Both the position numbers and the translations under genes were made by a program. Under the pieces are notes generated by a model. It was not told the origin of the DNA. It was given only the letters and a program-made list of their open reading frames with translations, and made no database searches. A DNA stretch of 64,000 bases from Candidatus Nitrosopumilus sp. (GTDB lineage: Archaea; Thermoproteota; Nitrososphaeria; Nitrososphaerales; Nitrosopumilaceae), in assembly GCA_028343855.1 (NCBI GenBank), contig JAOLZN010000004.1, positions 1 to 64,000 of the forward strand, given 5' to 3'. Positions 24,385 through 34,445 of this stretch are shown here, one piece after another (position 1 is the first letter of the stretch; every line of letters starts with the position of its first letter).

Positions 24385-25119
24385 CTAATCTTTCCTATTC
24401 CCAAAATATTTGTCATGTAGTGCTTTCTTTTGAAGTTCGTAAACAATTTCACATCCTTTAACTCCAACATCTACACATTTTTTGTATTCTTCAGGAGTTA
24501 AAACACCATCTAATTGTAATAATGTAATTTTCTTAAGACTTGGCATATATCCAACTGGCATATCTGCTTGACCTGCTTGGTCTTCTTCATTGTTAACATC
24601 AAGAATAATAGTATCTGCAACTTTACCTGAAGCGATTGCTGCAACCATGTCCCTCATTGGAATTCCAGCATCAGCTAATGCAACAGATGCTGCAGTTAGG
24701 GCAGCACATCTAGTTCCACCATCAGCCTGTAAAACTTCAATAAATACATCAACAGCAGTTCTTGGGAATTTCTCCAACATTACTGCAGGTTCTAATGCTT
24801 CTTTGATTACTTTGGAAATTTCAATTTCTCTTCTTGAAGGTGCTGGTCTTTTTCTTTCACCAACAGAAAATGGTTCCATGTGATATCTAACTCTTAAAAT
24901 TCCAGTATCAGTATTTGACATGTGTTTTGGATGAACGTCTCTAGGTCCAAATACACCAACTAAAATTTTGTTATCACCAAATTCAATGTAAGCAGAACCA
25001 TCAGCGTTTTTTAATCCACCAGCTTTAATCATAATTTTTCGTGGTTCGTCTATTTTACGTCCATCACAACGAATACCATTTTCGTCCAATAGAACCATAG
25101 TTGCATCTCGTCCACCCAT
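24385..25119 (-). CDS. rrp41: Exosome catalytic subunit Rrp41
   Basis: A protein of 244 residues. GGRDATMVLLDENGIRCDGRKIDEPR opens the RNase PH fold; the RNA-binding and catalytic region has PSRREIEISKVIKEAL, GGTRCAALTAASVALADAGIP and DQAGQADMPVGYMP with the active Asp. It degrades RNA 3'-5' phosphorolytically and can add heteropolymer tails. It overlaps rrp4 by one base. Confidence 0.93.
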   Translation of the reverse strand: MGGRDATMVLLDENGIRCDGRKIDEPRKIMIKAGGLKNADGSAYIEFGDNKILVGVFGPRDVHPKHMSNTDTGILRVRYHMEPFSVGERKRPAPSRREIEISKVIKEALEPAVMLEKFPRTAVDVFIEVLQADGGTRCAALTAASVALADAGIPMRDMVAAIASGKVADTIILDVNNEEDQAGQADMPVGYMPSLKKITLLQLDGVLTPEEYKKCVDVGVKGCEIVYELQKKALHDKYFGNRKD

Positions 25120-25799
25120 TATGATTCATCCTTTCCGTCTAACATATCTTTAATTAAATCAGTTAAATTAGCAATATGTGCTTTTTCATTAACCATTTCA
25201 ATGGCTTTTTTGGCTTTTAAGAGTCCTTCATCAGTTTCACAAGAAACTACAACCCAGCCATTTTGACCAATTGTTACTGCAGCATTTGTACCCATTTCAA
25301 TCATCTGAATCATACTGCCTTTTTTACCAATTAAACGTGGAACTTTACTTGGTGAAATTTTTACTAAAACACCATCATCGATTTTACCTAAATCTCTATC
25401 AGAAATGGTTACAAGAGGATCCCGTGTTCTATCAAAATTAGCAATTCTAGCAGCTACAAGATCACCAGTTTTTAATTTACTTGAAAGTTCATCAGCATGA
25501 GTTGAAAAATCTCGTCCAAAAACATCCTGTGCAGGTAAAAATCCCACATAACAAGAATTAACATCTAATTCCCAAGATAGTGAAGTATGAGAAATAACTT
25601 TACCAATTACAAGATCATTAATTTTAGGAATATATTTTCCAGTTAAAGGAATGACTTTAACAGAATCATCATAAATTTCAGAAATACCAACAGCTGTAGC
25701 AATAATATTATTTCCTTCTAAGACAACGTTTTGTTCAGGTCTAAATGGTCCACTAGTAACTATATCGCCTGGAATTACATATTTTCTCTTATCTGCCAT
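25119..25799 (-). CDS. rrp4: Exosome RNA-binding cap subunit Rrp4
   Basis: A protein of 226 residues with an N-terminal domain (YVIPGDIVTSGPF), an S1 domain (LVIGKVISHTSLSWELDVNSCYVGFLPAQD) and a KH domain (VPRLIGKKGSMIQMIEMGTNAAVTIGQNGWVVV, GxxG loop as IGKKG). It forms the RNA entry cap of the exosome. It overlaps SBDS by one base. Confidence 0.94.
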   Translation of the reverse strand: MADKRKYVIPGDIVTSGPFRPEQNVVLEGNNIIATAVGISEIYDDSVKVIPLTGKYIPKINDLVIGKVISHTSLSWELDVNSCYVGFLPAQDVFGRDFSTHADELSSKLKTGDLVAARIANFDRTRDPLVTISDRDLGKIDDGVLVKISPSKVPRLIGKKGSMIQMIEMGTNAAVTIGQNGWVVVSCETDEGLLKAKKAIEMVNEKAHIANLTDLIKDMLDGKDES

Positions 25800-26485
25800 T
25801 ATTTCATTACCTCTACAGTAGCAGAACCCTTTGTAATAGAACCTAATCTGTCAATCACGTTTGGCCTTGCTGCTGCGGGTATTTCAAGTATTGCTTTTAG
25901 TGAACCGTTATTTTGCCATTCTTCTTTTTTTAAAGAACCAACAGATTTCAAAACAGAATAAGATTGAGAAGCATATTGTGCAGGAATAGTAATTTCTAAT
26001 TGAAGATTTTCAGATTTTAATGCAATAATTGAGCGTAATTTTTCAACAAGATCTTTAACTTGTTCTTCAACATTCTTCTGAGGATCAATTGAAACACGAC
26101 CATCTTTCATTGCTTGCTCAATTCTTAATGGTGGATGAGGTAAGTGAGTTCTAGGATCAACAAAGGTTTTGGCAATATACTCAACAATTTGTTTTCTTTT
26201 CTGATCAATCATTTTTCTTCTTTGATCAGTAGTTAGGTTAAGATCTCCTTTAGCAAACATAATTTCAGCAATTTCAGTTTTATCTTCAGTTTTGAAGGCA
26301 GCAAGTAATTTTTCTGTTGATGGCTTAGTTCCCTTACCAGAATCAGTGTAAATTTCATCAGATATCAATACAGATGAAATATCTTTTTTCTTACCCAATT
26401 TGTAATCTAAAGCAGGATCGGGCTTTACTAAAATTTCAAATTTTTCTCCTTCAAAAGAATATCGAACTACAGTGGTATCAGCCAT
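25799..26485 (-). CDS. SBDS family ribosome maturation protein
   Basis: A protein of 228 residues: N-terminal FYSH domain (VVRYSFEGEKFEILVKPDPALDYKLGKKKDISSVL), then DQRRKMIDQKRKQIVEYIAKTFVDPRTHLPHPPLRIEQAM typical of SBDS, and a C-terminal ferredoxin-like part. It helps release aIF6 from the large subunit. It leads the exosome operon, divergent from rpoD. Confidence 0.94.
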   Translation of the reverse strand: MADTTVVRYSFEGEKFEILVKPDPALDYKLGKKKDISSVLISDEIYTDSGKGTKPSTEKLLAAFKTEDKTEIAEIMFAKGDLNLTTDQRRKMIDQKRKQIVEYIAKTFVDPRTHLPHPPLRIEQAMKDGRVSIDPQKNVEEQVKDLVEKLRSIIALKSENLQLEITIPAQYASQSYSVLKSVGSLKKEEWQNNGSLKAILEIPAAARPNVIDRLGSITKGSATVEVMK

Positions 26486-26545
26486 TTCTAAATTACATAT
26501 TATAATTTGGTATTTATCTATACGTTAAACTAGCTAGATTTTTAT

Positions 26546-27172
26546 GTGCACTTTGACGATTTTCAACAAGATTTGTCATCATTAGACGTAATTAGTAAAG
26601 ATTCTGAAAAAATAGCTATAAAGCTAAAAGGAGTTCCACTACAATATGCAAATGCACTTAGACGAGTATGTCTAAATGGAGTCCCAGTTTTTGCAATCGA
26701 TACAGTAGATATTATTGAAAATACTTCAGTTTTACCAGATGAAGGATTAGCACACAGATTAGGATTAATCCCATTAAAAACGGATTTAAGTAAATTTAGC
26801 GAGTCAGACAAAATCCTACTAGTTTTAGATTCAGGAGAGTCTGAAGAAACTAGAGCCGTATTATCTAGTGAATTATCATCAGAAGATGACACCGTAAAAC
26901 CAGTTTCAGATAAAATTCCAATTGTTCAATTAGCTCCAGGTCAAAAAATTAAGATTGAATGTTATGCAAGATTAGGACGTGGAACAGAACATGCCAAATG
27001 GAATGCATCAAACATATCAACACTTACAGATACAGACAAAGAGGATGAGAAAATACTCACAGTCGAATCAACAGGAGCATTAAATCCTGAAAACATTGTT
27101 CTAGAAGGGGTACAAGAAGTAGGCAGACGGGTTGTTGAATTTAAAGATATGATCAACAATCTTGAAGAATAA
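26546..27172 (+). CDS. rpoD: RNA polymerase subunit D (Rpo3)
   Basis: A protein of 208 residues from a GTG start; an ATG two bases earlier is out of frame. PLQYANALRRVCLNGVPVFAIDTVDIIENTSVLPDEGLAHRLGLIPL is the alpha-like assembly domain; the C-terminal VESTGALNPENIVLEGVQEVGRR is the second half. No Fe-S cysteine motif is visible, unlike some archaeal D subunits. It begins the rpoD-L18e-L13-S9 cluster. Confidence 0.94.
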   Translation: MHFDDFQQDLSSLDVISKDSEKIAIKLKGVPLQYANALRRVCLNGVPVFAIDTVDIIENTSVLPDEGLAHRLGLIPLKTDLSKFSESDKILLVLDSGESEETRAVLSSELSSEDDTVKPVSDKIPIVQLAPGQKIKIECYARLGRGTEHAKWNASNISTLTDTDKEDEKILTVESTGALNPENIVLEGVQEVGRRVVEFKDMINNLEE

Positions 27173-27217
27173 TACAAGCATAGACATTATATTTGGGTTT
27201 TAAGCCGGATTATTCAC

Positions 27218-27565
27218 ATGACTAATCAAGTTGTTATTCGTATGGCTAGCGATCTTAGAAAAGCATCAACAAAAAATGATGCTCCAATTTGGGGTAAATT
27301 AGCAGAATATGCACTAAAACCATCAATTGCACGAAGAGATATCAATTTGAATAGAATCGACCAATTAACCAAAGAAAACGATACAGTAGTATTTCCAGGC
27401 AAAGTACTAGCAACAGGAAACATATCACATAAAATTACATTATGCTCATTTTCAATTTCAAATGCTGCAGCAGCTAAAGTATTAGAAAAAGGTGGAAAAT
27501 TAATTTCACATTTAGACTTAATCAAACAAAACCCTACAGGTAAAGGAGTCGTACTACTTGGCTAA
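27218..27565 (+). CDS. rpl18e: Ribosomal protein L18e
   Basis: A protein of 115 residues (IWGKLAEYALKPSIARRDINLNRIDQLTKENDTVVFPGKVLATGNISHKITL). It belongs to the L15/L18e family and lies in the standard archaeal rpoD-rpl18e-rpl13-rps9 order, overlapping L13 by 8 bp. Confidence 0.95.
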   Translation: MTNQVVIRMASDLRKASTKNDAPIWGKLAEYALKPSIARRDINLNRIDQLTKENDTVVFPGKVLATGNISHKITLCSFSISNAAAAKVLEKGGKLISHLDLIKQNPTGKGVVLLG

Positions 27566-28067
27566 TGGAAGATTAAACAGACCGGCTGGAAGAAATTCAA
27601 ATACTTCTAAACAGGAAGTTGTTATCAGAACAGACAGACCAATTGTAGTAGATGCAACAAACCATATTGCTGGCAGATTAGCATCAAATGTTGCAAAATT
27701 ACTTTTACAAGGACAAAGAGTTACCGTTGTAAATTGTGAAAAAATTATGATGAGTGGAACAAGAGCAAATCAATTAAAAGAATATAATGAATTTTTAGAA
27801 ATTAACAGTATCATCAACATCAAACACGGACCTGTACACTATAGAAGACCAGATACAATAATGGCAAAAATGATTCGTCAAATGTTACCATTTGACAGAA
27901 AACCTTCAGGCAAATTAGCATTTCACAGACTTCGAACATACATTGGTGCACCAAAAGAAACAAAACCAATAGAAAAAATTCAATTTGAGAAAGCATTGAT
28001 TAAAAAAGCAGCAGCTAATTATACACAATTGTCAGAAATATGCAGAGTTATAGGATGGACCGAATGA
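27558..28067 (+). CDS. rpl13: Ribosomal protein L13 (uL13)
   Basis: A protein of 169 residues from a TTG start overlapping L18e. VVDATNHIAGRLASNVAKLLLQGQRVTVVNCEKIMMSG and HRPDTIMAKMIRQMLPFDRKPSGKLAFHRLRTYIG-type segments (here VHYRRPDTIM) mark uL13. The first 25 residues (GRLNRPAGRNSNTSKQEVV) are an extra, low-complexity extension. Confidence 0.95.
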   Translation: MANGRLNRPAGRNSNTSKQEVVIRTDRPIVVDATNHIAGRLASNVAKLLLQGQRVTVVNCEKIMMSGTRANQLKEYNEFLEINSIINIKHGPVHYRRPDTIMAKMIRQMLPFDRKPSGKLAFHRLRTYIGAPKETKPIEKIQFEKALIKKAAANYTQLSEICRVIGWTE

Positions 28068-28068
28068 T

Positions 28069-28515
28069 ATGATTCCAAAAACTGAAATTTATTTTGCAAC
28101 TAGAAAAACAGCTAGTGCACATGTTTACATTACAAAAGGAGTAGGCAAAGTTAGAATTAACAATGTTCCAGTAGAAATGATTCCACAGGAAACTGCACGT
28201 GAAATAATTTTGGCTCCATTAGAAGTAACTGGTGATTTAAGAGAGAAAATCGATATTTCAGTAAGAGTAAGAGGCGGTGGTTTTATGGGTCAAGCAAGCG
28301 CAATTGCAACAGGCATTACCAGAGCACTTGTAGGCTGGACAAAATCTAAAAAAGAGCCAAAGGATCATCCCTTCCCAAAATCAACTAGAGAAGACCTTAG
28401 AAAAAGAATAACAGATTTTGATAAATATCTTGTAAGTGGAGACGCCAGACAAAAAGAACCAAAGAAATTTGGCGGACCAGGTGCAAGAAGAAGAAAACAA
28501 AAATCATACCGTTAG
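28069..28515 (+). CDS. rps9: Ribosomal protein S9 (uS9)
   Basis: A protein of 148 residues (YFATRKTASAHVYITKGVGKVRINN, VRVRGGGFMGQASAIATGITRALVGW) ending in the basic GGPGARRRKQKSYR tail that reaches P-site tRNA. One base after L13. Confidence 0.95.
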   Translation: MIPKTEIYFATRKTASAHVYITKGVGKVRINNVPVEMIPQETAREIILAPLEVTGDLREKIDISVRVRGGGFMGQASAIATGITRALVGWTKSKKEPKDHPFPKSTREDLRKRITDFDKYLVSGDARQKEPKKFGGPGARRRKQKSYR

Positions 28516-28518
28516 ACT

Positions 28519-29238
28519 GTGAAAGCCATAATCTTAGCAGGTGGCAAAGGTACACGAGGAAAACCATATACAGAATATTTTCCAAAAGCAATGACACCAA
28601 TCAATGGAAAACCAATGATAGACTATGTTGTTAGATATATCAATTCATTTAACTTCATAAAAGAGATAATCATAATTTCTGATTTCGAAGGTCTAGGCGG
28701 TCAAATTAAAAATTATTATGGAATTCAGAAAAAAATTAAATTCGTACAAGACTCACAAAGCGGTACTGGTGGAGATTTACTCCATATTGAAAAAGAACTA
28801 AAAAATGAGTCAGAATTCCTATTATGGTTTGTAGATAATCTATGTGCAGTGGATATTAAAAAAATGAAAGAAGTATTCAAAGAAAAAAAGAGTTCAGCAT
28901 GTATTGCTACTAGAACAAAAAGAAAAGAAGAAACTGGATTTGCAGAAGTTGAAAATGGGTTAATCACAGAATTTAAAGAGAAACCATTAATGAAATTACA
29001 GTTATCAGAATGTCTTGGAATCTACATGTTAGGAAAAGAAGTGATGCAGAAGATTAAGAAAAAAAAGAACAAAAAACAAGTTAATTTATCATATGATATT
29101 TTACAGCAACTATCTAAAGAAGGTAAAGTAAGTGCCTATGATATTGCAGAAAGAGAGTGGATTGATGCAGAATCACCAATGGTTTTAGAGAGAAACGAGA
29201 AAATTGTTACGAAAATCATAAAACAGATGGGACTGTAG
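28519..29238 (+). CDS. Sugar nucleotidyltransferase-like protein
   Basis: A protein of 239 residues from GTG. KAIILAGGKGTRGKPYTEYFPKAMTPINGKPMIDYVV has the GG-x-GTR nucleotide loop and the PK motif of NDP-sugar pyrophosphorylases. FVDN-type metal motif is visible as LLWFVDNLCAVD. It probably activates a hexose-1-phosphate with NTP; the sugar is not clear. It is short, without a C-terminal acyltransferase repeat. It sits at the end of the ribosomal cluster and overlaps convergent leuD by 23 bp. Confidence 0.85.
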   Translation: MKAIILAGGKGTRGKPYTEYFPKAMTPINGKPMIDYVVRYINSFNFIKEIIIISDFEGLGGQIKNYYGIQKKIKFVQDSQSGTGGDLLHIEKELKNESEFLLWFVDNLCAVDIKKMKEVFKEKKSSACIATRTKRKEETGFAEVENGLITEFKEKPLMKLQLSECLGIYMLGKEVMQKIKKKKNKKQVNLSYDILQQLSKEGKVSAYDIAEREWIDAESPMVLERNEKIVTKIIKQMGL

Positions 29239-29800
29239 ATTTTTCTTCAAATTTAGAGATTTCATCCACAAATTGAAAAGTTTGAGCAATATCATCCAAT
29301 CCTTCTAAGAGAATTTTTTTCTTGTGAGAATTTATTTCAAATGAAATATCTTCAGAAGGGGTTTTAATCATTTGATTTTCTAAATCAACTTCAATTGGAT
29401 TAGTTTCAAGTAGCAATTTTTCAACCATTTTTGATTCCAATGAAATTGGAAGTATTCCATTTTTGAAACAATTACTAAAGAAAATATCTGCAAAAGAAGA
29501 AGAAATGATTACAGAAAAACCATAATCATCCAAAGCCCAAACAGCATGTTCTCTACTAGAACCACATCCAAAATTATCACCAGCAACTAAAATTTTTGAG
29601 CCAGTATATTTTGAATCGTTTAAAATAAAATCAGATTTAATATTTTCATTTTCATCATATCGCCAATTAAAAAATAAAAATTTTCCAAATCCAGATTTTT
29701 GAACTAATTTTAAAAATTGCTTTGGAATAATTTGATCAGTATCGACATTGACTTTATCTAATGGAGTAACAATACTGTTTACATTTTGAAATGGTTTCAT
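29216..29800 (-). CDS. leuD: 3-isopropylmalate dehydratase small subunit
   Basis: A protein of 194 residues of the bacterial-type small subunit ([57 protein letters not shown]). With LeuC it isomerises 2- and 3-isopropylmalate in leucine synthesis. It follows leuC by one base. Confidence 0.9.
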   Translation of the reverse strand: MKPFQNVNSIVTPLDKVNVDTDQIIPKQFLKLVQKSGFGKFLFFNWRYDENENIKSDFILNDSKYTGSKILVAGDNFGCGSSREHAVWALDDYGFSVIISSSFADIFFSNCFKNGILPISLESKMVEKLLLETNPIEVDLENQMIKTPSEDISFEINSHKKKILLEGLDDIAQTFQFVDEISKFEEKSTVPSVL

Positions 29801-29801
29801 G

Positions 29802-31217
29802 TTAATTCAAATCCAATTTCCTAACATCTACAAAATGACCATTAATTGCAGCAGCAGCAGCCATCACAGGACTAACTAAATGAGTTCTGCCACCATTACC
29901 TTGTCTACCTTCAAAATTTCTATTGGATGTACTAGCACATCTCTCACCGGGAGACAAAATATCAGGATTCATGCCTAAACACATACTGCATCCAGCCTCT
30001 CTCCATTCAAAATTAGCATCAATGAAAATTTTATCCAATCCCATTTCTTCTGCTTGTTTTTTTACCATTTGAGAGCCAGGAACCACCATTGCACTTACAC
30101 TGGAGGCAACTTTTTGACCTTGAACAATTTTTGATGCTTCAATTAGATCTTCTAATCTTGCATTAGTGCAAGAGCCAATAAACACTCTATCAATTTTAAT
30201 ATCTTCAATCATAGTTCCAGATTCAAGGGCCATGTATTCAAGAGCTTTTTCAGCACCTCTTTTTTGATTATCATCACCATTTGAAAAGTCATCTGGAGAT
30301 GGAATAGATTCATCCACATCACAAGTCATCCCAGGATTTGTACCCCAACTTACTTGAGGAGCAATTTCATTAATGTTCAAAGTGAATGTTTTGTCAAAAG
30401 TGGCATCAGAATCAGTTTTAAGATTTTCTTTCCAAGAATCTACGAGAGATTCATAATTTTTTGGTGTGTATTCTCTATCTCGTAAATAATCAAAAGTTTT
30501 TTGATCAGGTGCAATTAATCCAGCACGAGCTCCACCTTCTATTGACATATTACAAATTGTCATTCTCTGATCCATAGAAAGATCAGTTATTCCTTCACCA
30601 CGATATTCAATAACAGTACCAGTTCCACCAGCTGTTCCAATATTTTTGATTATAGATAAAATAATATCTTTTGCAGTAACTGCATGAGGATTCTTTCGTT
30701 TTCCCTCAACTCTAACTTCAAATGTTTTTGGTTTTTCTAACCATAAAGTTTGAGATGCCAAAACATGTTCAACTTCACTAGTTCCAATACCCAGTGCCAA
30801 TGCACCAAATGCACCATGAGTAGAAGTATGACTATCACCACAGACAATGGTGGAACCGGGTAAGGTTATACCTAATTGAGGGCCAATTACATGAACAATA
30901 CCCTGATTTGGGCTGTTAATATCAAATAATTTTATACCAAAATCCTTACAATTGTTTTCAAGTGTTTTAATTTGAACTGCAGAAGTCTGATCCAATATAG
31001 GTAAAGTACGATCACTAGTTGGAACATTATGATCCATAGTAGCAATTGTCAAATCAGGGCGACGAACTTTTCTATTATTCATTCGCAATCCATCAAATGC
31101 TTGTGGTGATGTCACCTCATGAACAAGATGTCTATCAATGTAAATTAAGGCAGGTTCATTTTGTTTTTCAACAACAATATGAGATTCCCAAATTTTTTCA
31201 AAAAGCGTTTTTCCCAT
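29802..31217 (-). CDS. leuC: 3-isopropylmalate dehydratase large subunit
   Basis: A protein of 471 residues started at [15 protein letters not shown] (31217), because the ORF-track start lies inside the upstream gene. [39 protein letters not shown] and [11 protein letters not shown] supply the [4Fe-4S] cysteines of aconitase-family enzymes. Length and motifs match the bacterial LeuC type, unlike the shorter paralogue at 31707. Confidence 0.92.
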   Translation of the reverse strand: MGKTLFEKIWESHIVVEKQNEPALIYIDRHLVHEVTSPQAFDGLRMNNRKVRRPDLTIATMDHNVPTSDRTLPILDQTSAVQIKTLENNCKDFGIKLFDINSPNQGIVHVIGPQLGITLPGSTIVCGDSHTSTHGAFGALALGIGTSEVEHVLASQTLWLEKPKTFEVRVEGKRKNPHAVTAKDIILSIIKNIGTAGGTGTVIEYRGEGITDLSMDQRMTICNMSIEGGARAGLIAPDQKTFDYLRDREYTPKNYESLVDSWKENLKTDSDATFDKTFTLNINEIAPQVSWGTNPGMTCDVDESIPSPDDFSNGDDNQKRGAEKALEYMALESGTMIEDIKIDRVFIGSCTNARLEDLIEASKIVQGQKVASSVSAMVVPGSQMVKKQAEEMGLDKIFIDANFEWREAGCSMCLGMNPDILSPGERCASTSNRNFEGRQGNGGRTHLVSPVMAAAAAINGHFVDVRKLDLN

Positions 31218-31218
31218 T

Positions 31219-31710
31219 TTAATCCTGATCTGGCTTATACTTGAATAATCCACCGGCTGCAATTATTTTTCCAATAATTTCAGAAAAAGGCTTCATTTTG
31301 TATGTTTGATTTTTTGTAAGATTTTTTATTTCATTTGTGGAAATATCTATATCAATTTCATCTCCTTCAGAAATTCCATCATATGCATCCTGGTCAATTT
31401 CAATAGGTAACAAAAAAGCACCATCTACAGAATTTCTATAAAAAATTCTTGCAAAGGATAAAGCAAGTATGGCTTTTACTCCAGAATGAGATAGTGCAAT
31501 TGGAGCATGTTCGCGAGATGAACCACATCCAAAATTCTTTCCAGATAAAATGAAATCACCTTCTTTTACTTTAGAATGAAAATCAGGATCTAATCCTTCC
31601 ATAGCATGTGTTGCAAGTTCTGTATAATCATGTACTTTGAGATATTGACCAGGAATAATTACATCAGTATCGATATTATCACGTGCATATTTTACGATGT
31701 TTCCTTTCAT
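31219..31710 (-). CDS. Aconitase-family isomerase small subunit (archaeal LeuD/HacB type)
   Basis: A protein of 163 residues ([57 protein letters not shown]). The specificity loop reads YLKVHD, unlike the YLRT or YLVY loops I recall for characterised homoaconitase and isopropylmalate types, so the substrate is uncertain. It overlaps its large subunit by 4 bp (ATGA). Confidence 0.85.
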   Translation of the reverse strand: MKGNIVKYARDNIDTDVIIPGQYLKVHDYTELATHAMEGLDPDFHSKVKEGDFILSGKNFGCGSSREHAPIALSHSGVKAILALSFARIFYRNSVDGAFLLPIEIDQDAYDGISEGDEIDIDISTNEIKNLTKNQTYKMKPFSEIIGKIIAAGGLFKYKPDQD

Positions 31711-32978
31711 TTCAAATCCCTTGGGTCAGTAATTTTTCCAGTTACTGCAGAAGCAGCCGCAACCATAGGTGATGCAAGATAAGTTTGGGATTCAACGTGT
31801 CCCATTCTACCTGGGAAGTTTCTATTAGTAGTACTAATACAAATTTCATCTTTTGCCAATACGCCCATGTGAGCGCCACAACAGGCACCACAAGTAGGCG
31901 GTCCAACAGTCACACCAGCATCTAAGAAAATTTTCAATAAGCCATTTTCCATAGCACGTTGATAAATTGAAATTGCTGCAGGTAAAATCTCAGTTCTAAT
32001 TTTTACTTTTCTTCCTTTGAGAATTTTTGCTGCAGCTTCCAAATCTTCGTATTTTGCACCAGTACAAGAACCAATGTATGATTTATCTAGTTCAACTGAA
32101 GGTGCTTCACCAACAACACATGTGTTATCAGGTGAAAAGGGTTTTGCAATAATGGGTTCCATTTCAGAACTTTCAAATTCAAAGAGTTTAGAATATTCTG
32201 CGTCAGCATCGCCATGTACTAATTTGAGATTTGTTGCACCTTTTGCAGAAAGATAATCAACTACTTTTTGATCAGGTTCCACAATTCCATTTTTAGCCCC
32301 TGCTTCAGTTGTCATGTTACACAGTGTCAATCTACTTTCTACAGACATTTCATCAATTCCACTTCCACCAAATTGCATTGTTCTATATGCACCACCGTCA
32401 TTACCAATTTCTCCAATAATTTTTAAAATCAAATCTTTTGCCATCACATGTTCAGGTAACTTTCCGTTAAGTTTGAAGTAATAAGTCTCTGGAACTTTAA
32501 ACCAAATATTTCCATTTAACAAAACATATGCAATATCAGTATGTCCCAAACCAACTGCAAATGCACCTAAAGCACCAGTTGTATTTGTGTGAGAATCACC
32601 ACCAACATAAACATCACCGGGCATCACCATGGCTTGTTCATGTGAAAGAGTATGACAAATACCGTATTGACCCATTCCATATTTGAAGTGTTTTTCAATA
32701 CCATAATTTTTTGTAAAATTAGATAATTTTACAATATTTTCTGCAGATAATTTATCAGCTGATGGAACAAAATGATCTTCAGCTACCCAAACTTTAGTAG
32801 GATCCCATAATTTATCAACTGCAATTCCTTGCTTCTTTAATTTATCAAAAACTTTGAGAACACCAGGTCCAGATACGTCGTGCATCATTACTTTGTCAAC
32901 ATCAGCAAATACCACGTCATCTGGTGCTACTGAGGACTTGCCAGAGGCACGTGCAAGGATCTTCTCAACTATATTCAT
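31707..32978 (-). CDS. Aconitase-family isomerase large subunit (archaeal LeuC/HacA type)
   Basis: A protein of 423 residues, the archaeal length. GDSHTNTTGALGAFAVGLGHTDIAYVL, GSCTGAKYEDL and PTCGACCGAHMG carry the cluster cysteines, with an extra cysteine in the last motif. It forms a four-gene operon with its small subunit and the LeuCD pair. It may act in leucine, lysine or another branched or chain-extending pathway. Confidence 0.88.
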   Translation of the reverse strand: MNIVEKILARASGKSSVAPDDVVFADVDKVMMHDVSGPGVLKVFDKLKKQGIAVDKLWDPTKVWVAEDHFVPSADKLSAENIVKLSNFTKNYGIEKHFKYGMGQYGICHTLSHEQAMVMPGDVYVGGDSHTNTTGALGAFAVGLGHTDIAYVLLNGNIWFKVPETYYFKLNGKLPEHVMAKDLILKIIGEIGNDGGAYRTMQFGGSGIDEMSVESRLTLCNMTTEAGAKNGIVEPDQKVVDYLSAKGATNLKLVHGDADAEYSKLFEFESSEMEPIIAKPFSPDNTCVVGEAPSVELDKSYIGSCTGAKYEDLEAAAKILKGRKVKIRTEILPAAISIYQRAMENGLLKIFLDAGVTVGPPTCGACCGAHMGVLAKDEICISTTNRNFPGRMGHVESQTYLASPMVAAASAVTGKITDPRDLK

Positions 32979-33051
32979 AATCCAAAAAGTTCGCTCTTGG
33001 GATTAAAAGCTTTACAGAACAATAAAAAAGAAATAGAATCTATAGAATAGT

Positions 33052-33828
33052 GTGCAATTATCAGTATTACCACTACTAGCAAAAAGAATGGAAAAAGAAT
33101 TTGATGTTTTTGAAGCTTTAGAAATTACTCTACAAAAAAATGAGACTAAACTACAAGAAGGAGACGTCATAGTGATTTCAACAAAATACATCTCAAATTC
33201 ACAAGGAAGGATTGTAGATTTGGAGAAAATTAAAGCATCTGAATATGGGATAAAAATTGCAGATGAATTTCAATTAAAACCAGGAATTGCAGAAATTATC
33301 ATCAGGGAATCAGATAAAATTTTTGGAGGTATTGGAGGATTTATCATTACATCAGCAGACAATATCATGGCACCAAATGCAGGAATTGATAAATCAAATG
33401 CAAAAAAAGGTAAAGCAATACTATATCCAACAAATCCTTATCTAATTGCCGAACAAATTAGAAGAAAAGTTTTCTTAAAATCATTAATTCATGTTGGAGT
33501 AATTTTAGTAGACAGCAGATTAATGCCAGCAAGAATTGGAACGTCAGGTGTTGCAGTATCATGTGCCGGAATTGAACCAGTTTTAGATATGAGATCTAAA
33601 AAGGATCTAGATGGCAATCCACTGAAAGTTACGTTTCAAGCAGTTGTAGATAATCTTGCAACAATTGCAAATCACAAAATGGGAGAAGGTGGAGAATCAC
33701 GTCCATTTGCCATTGTTAGAGATTCAGGAGCCAAACTGACGGATAGAAAAATAAATTCATCAGAAATGGCAATTGCACCAGAACAATGTGTTTACGTTAG
33801 AGGTCTTTCAAATCCACCAAAAAACTAA
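33052..33828 (+). CDS. cofE: Coenzyme F420-0:L-glutamate ligase
   Basis: A protein of 258 residues from GTG. QEGDVIVISTKYISNSQGRIVDLEKI, ADNIMAPNAGIDKSNAK, DSRLMPARIGTSGVAVSCAGIEPVLDMR and ADEFQLKPGIAEIIIRES are CofE segments. It adds glutamates to F420-0 with GTP. The organism therefore probably uses coenzyme F420. Confidence 0.93.
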   Translation: MQLSVLPLLAKRMEKEFDVFEALEITLQKNETKLQEGDVIVISTKYISNSQGRIVDLEKIKASEYGIKIADEFQLKPGIAEIIIRESDKIFGGIGGFIITSADNIMAPNAGIDKSNAKKGKAILYPTNPYLIAEQIRRKVFLKSLIHVGVILVDSRLMPARIGTSGVAVSCAGIEPVLDMRSKKDLDGNPLKVTFQAVVDNLATIANHKMGEGGESRPFAIVRDSGAKLTDRKINSSEMAIAPEQCVYVRGLSNPPKN

Positions 33829-33876
33829 GGGTACTAGGTAAGTTTTTTTTAAATATAGGAATTAAAGAAAGAAATT

Positions 33877-34431
33877 ATGGAATATTTGACAACGTATCCA
33901 AAAACGGTCTCATTTATTGATGGAATAAAGCATAAAATTCATGTGGATAATACAGAAGGGGTAGAACAACTCCATATTGTTGTCAAAAAAAGTTTTGAAG
34001 AATTGACTAGGATATTTAGAGAAGAAGGATTTACCAAAGTTAAACTAGAACATAAGCAACCAGATCAAATTGGTAGCGGTCTAAATTTGAAATTAAAAAA
34101 ACCATGGGAAATGCATGTAAGAATGGTAGATTTAGAAGATGGTAAAATTGGAATTCATGCAGAAGTAGAAGTGTCGAGAGACTATCTTCAACATTTGTTT
34201 TCACAAAGAACTCCAGTAGTTTATGAAGTGGAAGAAATTTTGAAAAAATACCATGTTGATTACAATATTTGGCACGATAAAATAAAGAAAAACATTACAT
34301 CAGTGGTTGATAATTATAAAGTTAAACTTGCAACTCCAGGAATTCCAGTATTTGCATGGAAACCAATGTTATTTGTAATTGCAACGGTTGCTGCATTTTA
34401 CGGTTGGAAGTTCTTCAATACAATTTGGTAA
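33877..34431 (+). CDS. Hypothetical protein with C-terminal membrane anchor
   Basis: A protein of 184 residues. Residues 1-155 are a soluble alpha/beta part (IVVKKSFEELTRIFREEGFTKVKLEHKQPD; KKPWEMHVRMVDLEDGKIGIHAEVEVSRDYLQHLFSQRTPVVYEVEEIL). The end has one membrane segment (MLFVIATVAAFYGWKFFNTIW), so it is tail-anchored. No family recognised. 48 bp after cofE. Confidence 0.75.
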   Translation: MEYLTTYPKTVSFIDGIKHKIHVDNTEGVEQLHIVVKKSFEELTRIFREEGFTKVKLEHKQPDQIGSGLNLKLKKPWEMHVRMVDLEDGKIGIHAEVEVSRDYLQHLFSQRTPVVYEVEEILKKYHVDYNIWHDKIKKNITSVVDNYKVKLATPGIPVFAWKPMLFVIATVAAFYGWKFFNTIW

Positions 34432-34445
34432 TAAATAAAAATTAT

